Of a DNA stretch of 64,000 nucleotides, positions 8,799 through 17,517 are shown piece by piece (the stretch's first letter is position 1; every line of letters begins with the position of its first letter). The position numbers were made by a program, and so were the translations under genes. The notes beneath the pieces were generated by a model, which was not told where the DNA came from, did not search any database, and worked only from the letters and a program-made list of their open reading frames with translations. The stretch is taken from contig NZ_CP136051.1 in assembly GCF_032999765.1 (NCBI RefSeq), positions 6,528,501 through 6,592,500 on the forward strand, read 5' to 3'. The stretch is from Imperialibacter roseus. GTDB lineage: Bacteria; Bacteroidota; Bacteroidia; Cytophagales; Cyclobacteriaceae.

Positions 8799-8836
8799 GG
8801 CTTTTTATTTTATTAGTTGACATTCAATACAAATAA

Positions 8837-8867
8837 TTACATCGTACTGAAACTTTCTATATCTTTG
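8837..8867 (+). promoter_or_regulatory. Predicted queA promoter
   Basis: TATCTTTG (8860-8867) matches the Bacteroidota -7 element TANNTTTG exactly. A weak -33 (TTA at 8837-8839) lies 20 nt upstream. The leader to the queA ATG is about 50 nt. Confidence 0.6.
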
Positions 8868-8922
8868 CATCCTTTATTTGATGGACTACCACCTCCTTCA
8901 CAATTTAATACCGTAATATTAA

Positions 8923-9969
8923 ATGAAATTATCAGAATTTAAATTTGACCTCCCTGCGGGGCTGGTTGCCCTCTATCCCTCTGAAAACAGAGATGAATCT
9001 CGTTTAATGGTTTTGCACAGAGATTCTGGAAAAATTGAACACAAAACTTTTAAGGACATAGTTGACTACTTCGATGAGGGAGACAACTTTATCATTAACG
9101 ACACAAAGGTTTTCCCTGCCAGGTTATACGGTAACAAGGAAAAAACAGGTGCTAAAATTGAAGTATTTCTTCTAAGAGAACTCAACAAAGAGTTGCACTT
9201 ATGGGATGTGCTTGTGGATCCTGCACGTAAGATCAGGGTTGGCAACAAGCTCTACTTTGGTGATGGAGACCTTGTCGCAGAGGTTATTGATAACACTACT
9301 TCAAGAGGAAGAACCATCAGGTTCCTTTATGATGGCGAAGGAGTTGACTTCTACAAGATGATCGATACTCTTGGAGAAACACCACTTCCAAAGTACATCA
9401 AAAGAAAAGCTGAGCCAGACGACAGAGAGCGTTTCCAAACGATCTACGCAGAGAATGTTGGAGCTGTGGCAGCGCCCACCGCAGGTTTGCACTTCACCAA
9501 GCAGTTGATGAAGCGCCTGGAAATCAAGGGTGTGGAAATCAACCCTATTACGCTGCACATTGGCTTGGGCACTTTCCGTCCTGTCGACGTTGAAGACCTG
9601 ACCAAGCACAAAATGGATTCAGAGAACTTCTTCGTGCGCCAGCCAACGGTGGACATGGTCAACAAGGCCATCGATGAGAAAAAAAGAGTGGTGGCAGTAG
9701 GCACTACGGTGATGAGATCGCTGGAGTCTTCGGTTTCTGCCAGCAACCGATTGAAGCCTAATGAAGGCTGGACGGATAAATTCATTTTCCCTCCCTACGA
9801 ATTTAAGATTTGCAACGCTTTGATTTCTAACTTCCACATGCCTGAATCAACCCTGTTGATGATGGCGAGCGCTTTCGGAGGCTATGACCTCGTGATGGAA
9901 GCCTACCGTGTCGCAATCAAAGAAAAATATCGTTTCTTCAGCTATGGCGATGCGATGCTGATTCTGTAA
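8923..9969 (+). CDS. queA: S-adenosylmethionine:tRNA ribosyltransferase-isomerase
   Basis: QueA transfers the ribosyl part of SAM to 7-aminomethyl-7-deazaguanine in tRNA, giving epoxyqueuosine at the wobble position. The 348-aa length and the motifs are typical: [15 protein letters not shown] near residue 60, [14 protein letters not shown] near 185, [10 protein letters not shown] near 212, and C-terminal [18 protein letters not shown]. It has its own promoter. A hairpin and ispD follow directly. Confidence 0.97.
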   Translation: MKLSEFKFDLPAGLVALYPSENRDESRLMVLHRDSGKIEHKTFKDIVDYFDEGDNFIINDTKVFPARLYGNKEKTGAKIEVFLLRELNKELHLWDVLVDPARKIRVGNKLYFGDGDLVAEVIDNTTSRGRTIRFLYDGEGVDFYKMIDTLGETPLPKYIKRKAEPDDRERFQTIYAENVGAVAAPTAGLHFTKQLMKRLEIKGVEINPITLHIGLGTFRPVDVEDLTKHKMDSENFFVRQPTVDMVNKAIDEKKRVVAVGTTVMRSLESSVSASNRLKPNEGWTDKFIFPPYEFKICNALISNFHMPESTLLMMASAFGGYDLVMEAYRVAIKEKYRFFSYGDAMLIL

Positions 9970-9992
9970 AGAAGCAGATTTCTTTTAAGAAG

Positions 9993-10051
9993 CTCCTGTT
10001 TACAAAACTTCGGCGTTATCTTTCGAAGGTTTAACAAACAGGAGTTTTTTT
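9993..10051 (+). terminator. Hairpin between queA and ispD that contains the ispD Shine-Dalgarno
   Basis: CTCCTGTTT (9993-10001) pairs with AAACAGGAG (10036-10044), followed by seven T residues, which fits an intrinsic terminator for queA. However, AGGAG at 10040-10044 sits 7 nt before the ispD ATG, an ideal Shine-Dalgarno, so the 3' arm is also the ispD ribosome-binding site. TATCTTTC at 10017-10024, inside the loop, could be a -7 element giving an ispD transcript that lacks the 5' arm. Confidence 0.6.
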
Positions 10052-10741
10052 ATGCCTGAAAAGTACGTGATCATAGTAGCGGGAGGCTCAGGAAGCAGAA
10101 TGGGTAGTACGCTGCCCAAGCAGTTTTTGGAGGTAAATGGCCGCCCGATACTCATGCGTACAATCGAAGTCTTCTCCTCTTTTGACCCGGCAATGGCCAT
10201 CATTTTGGTTCTACCGCAAAGCAACATGGCTCTTTGGAAAGAGCTCTGCGAAGAGCATCGATTTTTGCCTGCACATCAAATAGTGGCGGGTGGTGCTTCC
10301 AGATTCCAGTCAGTGAGAAATGGGCTAGAGCACTTGCCAGACAAAGGGCTAGTGGCCATTCACGATGGAGTACGCCCGTTTGTGTCGACTGAGGTTATTA
10401 CCCAGGGGTTTGAAGTAGCATCGAAACAAGGCAATGCGATAGTTTCCTTGCCACTGAAGGAGTCGATTCGTGAGGTGCCTGGCCCTGGCAATAAGTCGGC
10501 AGCACGTGACCGATCCAAATACAGATTGGTCCAAACCCCTCAGACATTCGACATTAGCGTGATCAAGAAGGCTTACAGGCAGCCCGAAAGTGCCCTGTTT
10601 ACCGACGACGCCAGTGTGGTGGAGTCGGCTGGGGACTCAATAGTGCTTATTGACGGCAATGAAGAAAATATTAAAATCACGCATCAGGCCGATTTACTGA
10701 TTGCAGAGGCGTTGCTGAAAAATAAAAAAAGCCCGGCATAA
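10052..10741 (+). CDS. ispD: 2-C-methyl-D-erythritol 4-phosphate cytidylyltransferase
   Basis: IspD couples CTP to MEP in the non-mevalonate isoprenoid pathway. The nucleotide-binding loop (VAGGSGSRMGSTLPKQF, residues 10-26), HDGVRPF (about 108) and TDDASVVE (about 188) identify it. Its 229 aa is the normal length. Translation has an unusually strong Shine-Dalgarno (AGGAG, 7 nt spacing) that overlaps a hairpin. The last codons overlap the terminator of the opposing DUF2795 gene. Confidence 0.96.
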   Translation: MPEKYVIIVAGGSGSRMGSTLPKQFLEVNGRPILMRTIEVFSSFDPAMAIILVLPQSNMALWKELCEEHRFLPAHQIVAGGASRFQSVRNGLEHLPDKGLVAIHDGVRPFVSTEVITQGFEVASKQGNAIVSLPLKESIREVPGPGNKSAARDRSKYRLVQTPQTFDISVIKKAYRQPESALFTDDASVVESAGDSIVLIDGNEENIKITHQADLLIAEALLKNKKSPA

Positions 10742-10752
10742 GCTACCGGGCC
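10724..10752 (-). terminator. Intrinsic terminator of the DUF2795 gene
   Basis: On the minus strand GCCCGG (10751-10746) and CCGGGC (10736-10731) form a stem followed by seven T residues. It lies across the 3' end of ispD. Confidence 0.75.
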
Positions 10753-10787
10753 ATCATTTCAGCCATTATTTCTATTGACGACGGGTA

Positions 10788-11009
10788 TTAATACTCGTCC
10801 TCGTTGAAAAAGAAATCTTCTTTGGTCGGGTAGTCCGGCCATATTTCTTCAATGCTTTCGTACGGTTGACCATCATCTTCTAGCTCTTGCAGGTTTTCTA
10901 CTACTTCTAGTGGTGCTCCTGATCTAATGGAGTAGTCAATTAATTCGTCCTTGGTGGCGGGCCATGGGGCGTCTTCAAGATACGAAGCCAGTTCAAGTGT
11001 CCAATACAT
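10788..11009 (-). CDS. DUF2795 family small acidic protein (73 aa)
   Basis: The sequence has the DUF2795 pattern of Bacteroidota: WTLELASYLEDAPWPATKDELIDYS, a G-P-V-type turn (SGAPLEVVENLQEL), and an acidic C-terminus (PTKEDFFFNEDEY). Function is unknown; family members are small cytosolic proteins. It is a single-gene unit with its own promoter, a strong Shine-Dalgarno (GGAGG, 8 nt before the ATG) and a terminator, which suggests high expression. Confidence 0.88.
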   Translation of the reverse strand: MYWTLELASYLEDAPWPATKDELIDYSIRSGAPLEVVENLQELEDDGQPYESIEEIWPDYPTKEDFFFNEDEY

Positions 11010-11050
11010 GATCTATACCTCCAATTTTGTTCTGTTTTTCAAATAGTGCG

Positions 11051-11079
11051 CAAAATTAGTCATCAGTTTTTGTAATCAA
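11051..11079 (-). promoter_or_regulatory. Predicted promoter of the DUF2795 gene
   Basis: On the minus strand TTG (11079-11077), 18 nt, then TAATTTTG (11058-11051), an exact TANNTTTG. The leader is about 40 nt and includes GGAGG. Confidence 0.6.
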
Positions 11080-11225
11080 AGGCCTTTATTAAATTTCTCA
11101 TACACAATAAGTTAAATCGGCTCTGAATTGCAGGAAAGAGGCAAAATAGGCATGCCCAATCGCAGCGCTGATGGCTTCATTTTATGGATAAATACAAAAT
11201 TATCCAATAAAAGTTTCAAAAAGCT

Positions 11226-12614
11226 TCAAATTTGATCCAGCGATACTTTTAGCTCTTGTAACAACTGCCTTTTCACGATCACTTTGCGCTTCTGGTTGAG
11301 GTATTTATTGTGAAGCATCTTGTCGAATGCCTGTTTGGTGGCATTGAGCCTGTCAAGATTTTCCTGATAGGTCTGTAAATCCTGCTCGTCTCTCACCAGA
11401 AGGTCACGAATAAGCTTCATCTTGAATCGTGTCTTTTCCCTATTGTTCTTCTTGGTGTATTCGGGATCTTTGTTGGCCGCCAGGTTTTCGAGGAAGATTC
11501 TCTCCTGACCCCGATCACAGAGAATCAGGAAGTGCTCAGTTACTTCTTTGGCTCTTTCTTTTGGCACCATGCCAATGCCCTTCCATATCTGCTGAAGTTT
11601 TCTAAGCTCTTCCACGCTTTCACGGGTGCCCAAGTCAGCCAAAGTTTCTGCCTCTTGAATAAGGGCAACTTTTCTTACCAAATTACTCTCAAGCTCCTCA
11701 GGAGATGGCATCACATTAGGCCTGGCGCTGTAGGCTGGTCGAGCTCCATCTTGGGGCCTGCCACCGCCGCCGCCATACATCGTTCTTGCCGGAGGCCCGC
11801 TGCGCCCCTGAAAGCCACCTCTGCTTTGAAAGCTTCCCGATGGTGCGTCTGGCCTGCGGAAGAAATAGTTGGTGTGATACCGTAAATCCTTGTCAAGCCG
11901 GCGCTTTTCTCTGGCTGGCAGCTCACCCACGTTTCTCCACTCCCTTTGAATCTCACGAACCCGGTCAATGGTGCCTGGTTCGGCTTTCTTTGGTTTCAAC
12001 GATTTCAATTCGTTGATATAGTCTTCGCACTTTTGAATGCGAACATCAAATGCCTTTCTTCTGTCTTCAAAATAGACCTGCTTTCTGTCAAAAAAGTCAG
12101 TAAGCTTCGTTTGAAAACTTAAATCCAGTTCGGCATTTATTTCCTTTTTGGCATTTCCTGTTTTGATCCAGCGATCCTTCACGTCAAGCACCTTGTCAGT
12201 GGCTTCCCGCCAATCGCTTTCGGCCAGTGCCTGATCCAATTCTTCCAGTAAAGCTGTTTTTATTTCACTATTTCTTTCCCTGTTTTTGGCAATGGCAACA
12301 TTCAAATCTTCTTCCAGCACCGTGAGCCTTTCAAAGAGCGGGTGGTAGTCTCCCAGTCCGTCGTAGTTGCCAAGGGATTCCTTCATATGAAGGAGCTTCA
12401 TAAGGTACGAGCCCTTATTTTCGCTTTCGTTGATGGCTTTTTCGAGCTCATCAATCTTCTGTACGAGGTGTTGAAAGCGATCCAAAAAGTATTGGATGGT
12501 TTTCTCTTCACTTTCTTTTACTTCGCCAATTTGCCTGTCAGAAAATTCCATGTAGGCCGACAGGTAAACTTTTTCCTCTGCTATATACCCAAAGGGTATG
12601 TCTCGTCTTTCCAA
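11226..12614 (-). CDS. DUF349-like coiled-coil protein with Gly/Arg-rich linker
   Basis: A 462-aa, highly charged, mostly helical protein. It shows DUF349-type repeats with the conserved tryptophan pattern (DWREATDKVLDVKDRWIKTG, VREIQREWRNVGELP, LRKLQQIWKGIGMVP). Between about residues 255 and 305 lies a low-complexity stretch rich in Gly, Arg and Pro (SRGGFQGRSG, YGGGGGRPQDG) like RGG RNA-binding regions. The role is unknown. The first possible start is a TTG at 12614, just after an in-frame TAA; an ATG at 12551 is the alternative. Homologues I recall keep the FGYI..EKVYL N-terminus, favouring the TTG. Confidence 0.75.
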   Translation of the reverse strand: MERRDIPFGYIAEEKVYLSAYMEFSDRQIGEVKESEEKTIQYFLDRFQHLVQKIDELEKAINESENKGSYLMKLLHMKESLGNYDGLGDYHPLFERLTVLEEDLNVAIAKNRERNSEIKTALLEELDQALAESDWREATDKVLDVKDRWIKTGNAKKEINAELDLSFQTKLTDFFDRKQVYFEDRRKAFDVRIQKCEDYINELKSLKPKKAEPGTIDRVREIQREWRNVGELPAREKRRLDKDLRYHTNYFFRRPDAPSGSFQSRGGFQGRSGPPARTMYGGGGGRPQDGARPAYSARPNVMPSPEELESNLVRKVALIQEAETLADLGTRESVEELRKLQQIWKGIGMVPKERAKEVTEHFLILCDRGQERIFLENLAANKDPEYTKKNNREKTRFKMKLIRDLLVRDEQDLQTYQENLDRLNATKQAFDKMLHNKYLNQKRKVIVKRQLLQELKVSLDQI

Positions 12615-12677
12615 GTTCCTAAATAATTATAATGTTGCGGATAAATGAGCATTTGGTGCAAAATAACTAATATAAAT

Positions 12678-12715
12678 CAAAGATGAATCATTGGTAATAA
12701 TTTTTACCATCTTTG
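12678..12715. promoter_or_regulatory. Inverted repeat between divergent DUF349-like and ettA genes
   Basis: CAAAGATG (12678-12685) and CATCTTTG (12708-12715) are inverted copies, and GGTAA (12693-12697) and TTACC (12704-12708) form a second, slightly off-centre pair. Each arm reads as an outward-facing ATCTTTG, similar to a -7 element. It may be a pair of back-to-back promoters or an operator. Neither has a good -33 at 19 nt. Confidence 0.4.
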
Positions 12716-12735
12716 AATCAATAATACCCTATACA

Positions 12736-14421
12736 ATGAGTGCAGAAAAAATAATCTTTTCAATGGCGGGTGTGAGCAAAATTCACCCCCCGAAAAAACA
12801 GGTTTTAAAAAACATTTACCTTTCATTTTTCTACGGTGCCAAGATAGGTGTCCTTGGGTTGAACGGTTCAGGCAAGTCTTCGTTGCTTAAAATCATAGCA
12901 GGGGTAGACAAGGAGTTTCAGGGGGAGGTAGTTTTCTCGCCGGGATACACCGTGGGAATGCTGGAGCAGGAGCCGCAGTTTGACCCCAATAAAACAGTAA
13001 AAGACATTGTGGAAGAAGGGGCTCAGGAGATTGTTGATTTGCTAAAGGAGTTTGAGCTAATCAATGAAAAATTTGCAGACCCGGAAGTGCTTGACGATCC
13101 CGATGCTATGGATAAGCTGATTCAGCGCCAGGGAGAGGTGCAGGAGAAACTTGACCATGTAAATGCATGGGAGTTGGATAGCAAACTTGAGATTGCCATG
13201 GATGCTTTGCGGACACCTCCTGGTGATGCGCTTATCAAGAACCTTTCTGGCGGTGAAAAAAGAAGAGTAGCGTTGTGTCGATTGCTTTTGAAAGAGCCGG
13301 ACGTGCTGTTGCTCGATGAACCTACCAACCACCTTGATGCTGAATCGGTGCATTGGCTGGAGCAGCATTTGCAGAACTACAAAGGCACGGTCATCGCTGT
13401 GACCCACGACCGTTATTTCCTTGATAATGTAGCGGGTTGGATACTTGAACTTGATCGTGGTGAAGGCATACCATGGAAAGGCAACTATTCGTCGTGGCTG
13501 GAGCAAAAGCAGGATAGAATGGCCAAAGAAGAAAAGACGGAGTCTAAAAGACAAAAGACCCTGCAGCGTGAATTGGAGTGGATCAGAATGTCACCCAAGG
13601 CTCGTCAGGCGAAAGGAAAGGCTCGTTTGAATGCCTACGATAAAATGGCAGGCGAGGAAGTCAAAGAAAAGGAAGCCAAGCTGGATCTCTTTATTCCTAA
13701 CGGGCCGAGACTCGGCAATAAAGTCATTGAGGCAACGGGGCTTTCAAAAGCATTTGGTGACAAGCTTCTTTTTGAGAACCTGTCGTTCGCATTACCACCA
13801 GCTGGCATAGTCGGTATTATTGGGCCTAACGGTGCCGGTAAAACGACGCTCTTCAAATTGATAACCGGAAAGGTTCAGCCCGATGCCGGGTCATTTGAAG
13901 TCGGCCCCACTGTGGTGACTGGCTACGTTGACCAAGAGCACGATAACCTTGATCCTAACAAAACGGTTTGGCAGACGATCTCCGAAGGAAATGAATTGAT
14001 TGAGTTGGGTGGTAAGCAAATCAACTCCCGGGCATACGTAAGCAAGTTCAATTTTGCAGGCAATGACCAGGAGAAGAAGGTTGGCATACTTTCCGGTGGT
14101 GAAAGAAACCGGGTGCACCTGGCGTTAACATTGAAAATGGGAGCCAATTTACTGCTGCTCGATGAGCCAACCAACGACCTTGATGTTAATACCCTACGAG
14201 CACTTGAGGACGCACTGGAAGATTTTGCAGGCTGCGCCGTCATTATTTCTCACGACAGGTGGTTCCTGGACAGAATTTGTACCCACATACTGGCATTTGA
14301 AGGAGATAGCCAGGTTTATTGGTTTGAAGGCAACTACACCGACTACGAGGAAAACAGAAAAGCTCGCCTTGGGGGTGATATTATCCCTACCAGAATTAAA
14401 TACCGAAAGATGACGAAGTAG
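12736..14421 (+). CDS. ettA: Energy-dependent translational throttle protein EttA (ABC-F)
   Basis: EttA binds the ribosomal E site and gates elongation in response to ATP. Two ABC domains are clear: Walker A GLNGSGKSS (about 40) and GPNGAGKTT (about 363); signatures LSGGEKRRVALCRLL (about 170) and LSGGERNRVHLAL (about 452); Walker B LLLDEPTNHLD and LLLDEPTNDLD. The linker between domains is charged, with RMSPKARQAKGKARL. The C-terminus YRKMTK is typical. I place the start at the ATG at 12736 (MSAEKIIFSM), giving 561 aa. Confidence 0.95.
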   Translation: MSAEKIIFSMAGVSKIHPPKKQVLKNIYLSFFYGAKIGVLGLNGSGKSSLLKIIAGVDKEFQGEVVFSPGYTVGMLEQEPQFDPNKTVKDIVEEGAQEIVDLLKEFELINEKFADPEVLDDPDAMDKLIQRQGEVQEKLDHVNAWELDSKLEIAMDALRTPPGDALIKNLSGGEKRRVALCRLLLKEPDVLLLDEPTNHLDAESVHWLEQHLQNYKGTVIAVTHDRYFLDNVAGWILELDRGEGIPWKGNYSSWLEQKQDRMAKEEKTESKRQKTLQRELEWIRMSPKARQAKGKARLNAYDKMAGEEVKEKEAKLDLFIPNGPRLGNKVIEATGLSKAFGDKLLFENLSFALPPAGIVGIIGPNGAGKTTLFKLITGKVQPDAGSFEVGPTVVTGYVDQEHDNLDPNKTVWQTISEGNELIELGGKQINSRAYVSKFNFAGNDQEKKVGILSGGERNRVHLALTLKMGANLLLLDEPTNDLDVNTLRALEDALEDFAGCAVIISHDRWFLDRICTHILAFEGDSQVYWFEGNYTDYEENRKARLGGDIIPTRIKYRKMTK

Positions 14422-14461
14422 CCGTTGAAAATAGGATAATGACTCATCAAGCGTTATTTTG

Positions 14462-14488
14462 AAGCTGCTGGTTTTTGGCAGCTTTTTT
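14462..14488 (+). terminator. Intrinsic terminator after ettA
   Basis: AAGCTGC (14462-14468) pairs with GCAGCTT (14478-14484), followed by T residues. Confidence 0.75.
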
Positions 14489-14564
14489 ATTGCAAACAAG
14501 GGGAAAGGATGAACGGTATTCGACAGAGCCTTATATTTTATTACCTTCATAGATTCAATCGGGT

Positions 14565-15329
14565 ATGAAAATGAAAAATACGACACTAACAACACTCTTT
14601 GCATTAACGATTTTCGGCTTTACACAGTCATGCGCCCAAAATCAGACCACAAGACTAACCGACCAGGAAGTCAGCGATGGATGGAAACTTCTGTGGGATG
14701 GCAAAACCACTGAAGGTTGGAGAGGAGCCAAACTAGACAAGTTTCCGGAGAAAGGCTGGCAAATGAAAGACGGTGTGCTCACCATATTGGCCACCGACGG
14801 TGCTGAAGCGGCGGGCCCTGGCGACATTATTACTGACAAAACCTATGGCAATTTCGAGCTGCAACTTGAGTTCAAAATTACCCCTGGAGCCAACAGCGGG
14901 ATCAAGTATTTTGTGGATCCTGAAATGAACAAAGGGTCTGGTTCGGCTATTGGCTGCGAGTTTCAGGTGCTTGACGACGAGCTGCACCCCGACGCTAAAA
15001 TGGGCGTGAACGGAAACCGTACATTATCGTCTTTGTATGATTTGATTGCGGCGGAGAACTTGTCTGATCTAGGGCAGCCAATACCATTCAATGGCGTGGG
15101 CACCTGGAATACTGCAAAAGTTATTTCAAAGGATGGCCATGTTGAACACTGGCTCAACGGCACCAAGGTTGTAGAATATGAGCGCTTTTCGCAAATGTTC
15201 CGGGCCCTGGTCGCATATAGCAAGTATAGCAAATGGCCGGAGTTTGGCAGGTGGCCAGTGGGTCACATCCTGCTTCAGGATCACGGAAACGAAGTAAGTT
15301 ATAAGAATATTAGAATCAGAGAATTATAA
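14565..15329 (+). CDS. 3-keto-disaccharide hydrolase (DUF1080) lipoprotein
   Basis: A lipoprotein signal (residues 1-23, cleavage before Cys23 in FTQSCAQ) precedes a concanavalin-like DUF1080 domain. Landmarks are [35 protein letters not shown], and C-terminal [19 protein letters not shown]. The family splits 3-keto-glycosides produced by 3-dehydrogenases. It stands 12 nt upstream of a Gfo/Idh/MocA oxidoreductase with a Tat signal, so the two should act together outside the cytoplasm on an oxidised disaccharide or glycoside. Confidence 0.9.
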   Translation: MKMKNTTLTTLFALTIFGFTQSCAQNQTTRLTDQEVSDGWKLLWDGKTTEGWRGAKLDKFPEKGWQMKDGVLTILATDGAEAAGPGDIITDKTYGNFELQLEFKITPGANSGIKYFVDPEMNKGSGSAIGCEFQVLDDELHPDAKMGVNGNRTLSSLYDLIAAENLSDLGQPIPFNGVGTWNTAKVISKDGHVEHWLNGTKVVEYERFSQMFRALVAYSKYSKWPEFGRWPVGHILLQDHGNEVSYKNIRIREL

Positions 15330-15341
15330 AATTTCAAAGCA

Positions 15342-16670
15342 ATGCCTACAAATAACGAAAGAAGAGAATTTATCAAGAAAACAGCTTTGGGAACTGTAGG
15401 GCTTTCATTTGCCATGTCAGCCAGAAGCTACGGTTCCATTCTTGGAGCTAATGATCGAGTAAACTTTGCAGTGGTAGGAGCCAATAGCAGGGGCAGGGCC
15501 CATATTTCGGCCATTTCGAAAGTGAACAATGCCAGCTTGGGTTATCTGTGCGATGTTGACTCCAGAGTATTTGACTCAGCAGGCGCTCACATAGAAAAGG
15601 CAATGGGCAAAAAAGCGAAAACAGAGAAAGATTTTCGTAAGCTCCTTGAGAACAAAGATGTTGACGCCATTACTATAGCCACCCCTGAGCACTGGCATGC
15701 TCCGATGGGTATCATGGGTGCCAACGCTGGCAAACATGTATACATCGAAAAGCCTTGTAGCCACAATCCGAATGAAACGGGTATGTTGGTAGCATCACAA
15801 AAGAAAAATAAAATTGTGATGCAAATGGGCAACCAGCAGCGCTCAGGTTCTGCTTCAAAGGAAGCCATAAGTGACATCAGAAATGGAATCATTGGCAAAG
15901 CCTATGCGTGCAAAGCCTGGTACGCAAATGCTCGCAAGTCGATAGGCGTGGGCAAGCCTGCTCCGGTGCCTGAGTGGCTGGACTGGGAGCTTTGGCAGGG
16001 GCCGGCACCCAGGAAGGAATACAAAGACAACGTCGTGCATTATAACTGGCATTGGTTCAAGCATTGGGGCACCGGCGAGCTGCACAATAATGGCACCCAC
16101 GAAATAGACATTAGCCGCTGGGCACTTGGCGTCGATTATCCAACAAAAGTTTCCTCTTCCGGTGGCCGTTATGCGTTTCAGGATGATTGGGAATACTATG
16201 ACACTCAGATGGTGAACTACGAGTTCGAAGGTGGTAAAATGATCACCTGGGAAGGGAGAAGCTGCAACGGCTTTGAAGTTTATAACAGAGGCAGAGGAGT
16301 AACCATTCATGGCACAGAAGGGACTATTCTACTGGATAGAAACTCTTATCAATTATTCGACATGTCAGGTAAGCTGGTGAAAGAAGTGAAAGAAGGTGCT
16401 GAAAGCGCTACGACCAACACAATGGGAGAGGGTATTTTGGATGTATATCACTTTAACAATTTTGCAGACGCCATTCGTGAGGGCAAAACATTGAACGCCC
16501 CAATTGCCGATGCTTCTATTAGCACTCAGCTTTGTCACTTTGGGAATATTTCCCAGGAAACGGGAAGAACCCTGAATATTGATCCTGCTAAAGGGCAGAT
16601 CTTGAATGACAAAGAAGCGCTTAAAAACTGGAGCAGAGAATATCAGAAGGGTTGGGCACCTGTTGTTTAA
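15342..16670 (+). CDS. Gfo/Idh/MocA family oxidoreductase with Tat signal
   Basis: The N-terminus carries a twin-arginine signal (NERREFIKKTALGTVGLSFA, residues 5-24). A Rossmann fold (NFAVVGANSRGRAHI) and the catalytic EKP motif (YIEKPCSHN) follow. The C-terminal domain contains HYNWHWFKHWGTGELHNNGTHEID. Secreted members of this group use tightly bound NAD(P) and oxidise or reduce sugar C3 positions. Co-transcribed with the DUF1080 gene (12-nt gap). A 6-bp hairpin (CAGCTT/AAGCTG, 16716-16731) lies downstream. Confidence 0.92.
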   Translation: MPTNNERREFIKKTALGTVGLSFAMSARSYGSILGANDRVNFAVVGANSRGRAHISAISKVNNASLGYLCDVDSRVFDSAGAHIEKAMGKKAKTEKDFRKLLENKDVDAITIATPEHWHAPMGIMGANAGKHVYIEKPCSHNPNETGMLVASQKKNKIVMQMGNQQRSGSASKEAISDIRNGIIGKAYACKAWYANARKSIGVGKPAPVPEWLDWELWQGPAPRKEYKDNVVHYNWHWFKHWGTGELHNNGTHEIDISRWALGVDYPTKVSSSGGRYAFQDDWEYYDTQMVNYEFEGGKMITWEGRSCNGFEVYNRGRGVTIHGTEGTILLDRNSYQLFDMSGKLVKEVKEGAESATTNTMGEGILDVYHFNNFADAIREGKTLNAPIADASISTQLCHFGNISQETGRTLNIDPAKGQILNDKEALKNWSREYQKGWAPVV

Positions 16671-16771
16671 GGTTTTGGATTATTGGAACATTGACTTATT
16701 TAGTTGGAAAATATCACAGCTTCATTAAGCTGCTTATTACTTTTGTAGCAGATTGAAACCAGTTATTTCTT

Positions 16772-17512
16772 ATGAGCTTTGATATTTTCCTTCAACCATC
16801 TTCGTGGATTGCCTTACTTACCCTCACTTTTCTTGAGATTGTTCTTGGGATAGATAATATCCTCTTTATTTCCATTGTCTCAAAAGGACTGCCCGACCTC
16901 CAGCAAAAGAGAGCCAGAACTGTTGGGCTTAGCCTTGCGCTGGTGATGCGTATCGGCCTGTTATTTGGCATCAACTATATCACACGGCTTACCAACCCAC
17001 TTTTCTCCATCTTCGGTACCGATCTTAGCGGGAGAGACCTTGTGCTGATGGCTGGCGGCATGTTTCTGGTATTTAAGTCGGTGATGGAGGTGCACCAGAA
17101 AATGGAGGGAGACGACTCAGAAAAGGCGTCCAAGTCGGCAACCTTGCTCAATGTCATTGTTCAAATTGTGTTGCTCGACATGATTTTTTCTTTCGATTCG
17201 ATCCTGACAGCCGTTGGACTTACCGAGCACTTGTTGCTGATGATCATAGCCGTTGTTATTTCTATGGGAGTAATGATGGTCTTCGCAGGGTCTATCAGTA
17301 ACTTTATTCACAACCACCCCACGCTGGAAGTCCTTGCGCTGTCCTTCCTCATCCTGATTGGGTTCATGTTGTTTATTGAAGGCTGGCATCACCACGTACC
17401 GAAGGGCTACATCTACTTTGCGGTGTTCTTCGCCCTCGTTGTGGAGGTCATTAATATGAGGATGCGTAAGGCCAGAAACCCTGTTAAACTAAAGAGGAGG
17501 ATGGAAGAGTAG
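16772..17512 (+). CDS. TerC family integral membrane protein
   Basis: A 246-aa membrane protein with about seven helices and the two acidic TerC motifs: LEIVLGIDNILFISIV near residue 20 and FSFDSILTAVG near residue 138. Family members export Mn2+ or other cations, or are linked to tellurite resistance. TACTTTTG at 16738-16745 matches a -7 element but has no -33 at the right distance. The leader is too short for a yybP-ykoY Mn2+ riboswitch. Confidence 0.9.
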   Translation: MSFDIFLQPSSWIALLTLTFLEIVLGIDNILFISIVSKGLPDLQQKRARTVGLSLALVMRIGLLFGINYITRLTNPLFSIFGTDLSGRDLVLMAGGMFLVFKSVMEVHQKMEGDDSEKASKSATLLNVIVQIVLLDMIFSFDSILTAVGLTEHLLLMIIAVVISMGVMMVFAGSISNFIHNHPTLEVLALSFLILIGFMLFIEGWHHHVPKGYIYFAVFFALVVEVINMRMRKARNPVKLKRRMEE

Positions 17513-17517
17513 AGGTT

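Noticed and set aside
16671-16771. yybP-ykoY manganese riboswitch before the TerC gene
   Set aside because: The gap is about 100 nt and the leader after the -7-like element is under 30 nt, with only a 6-bp hairpin. It is too short for the riboswitch.
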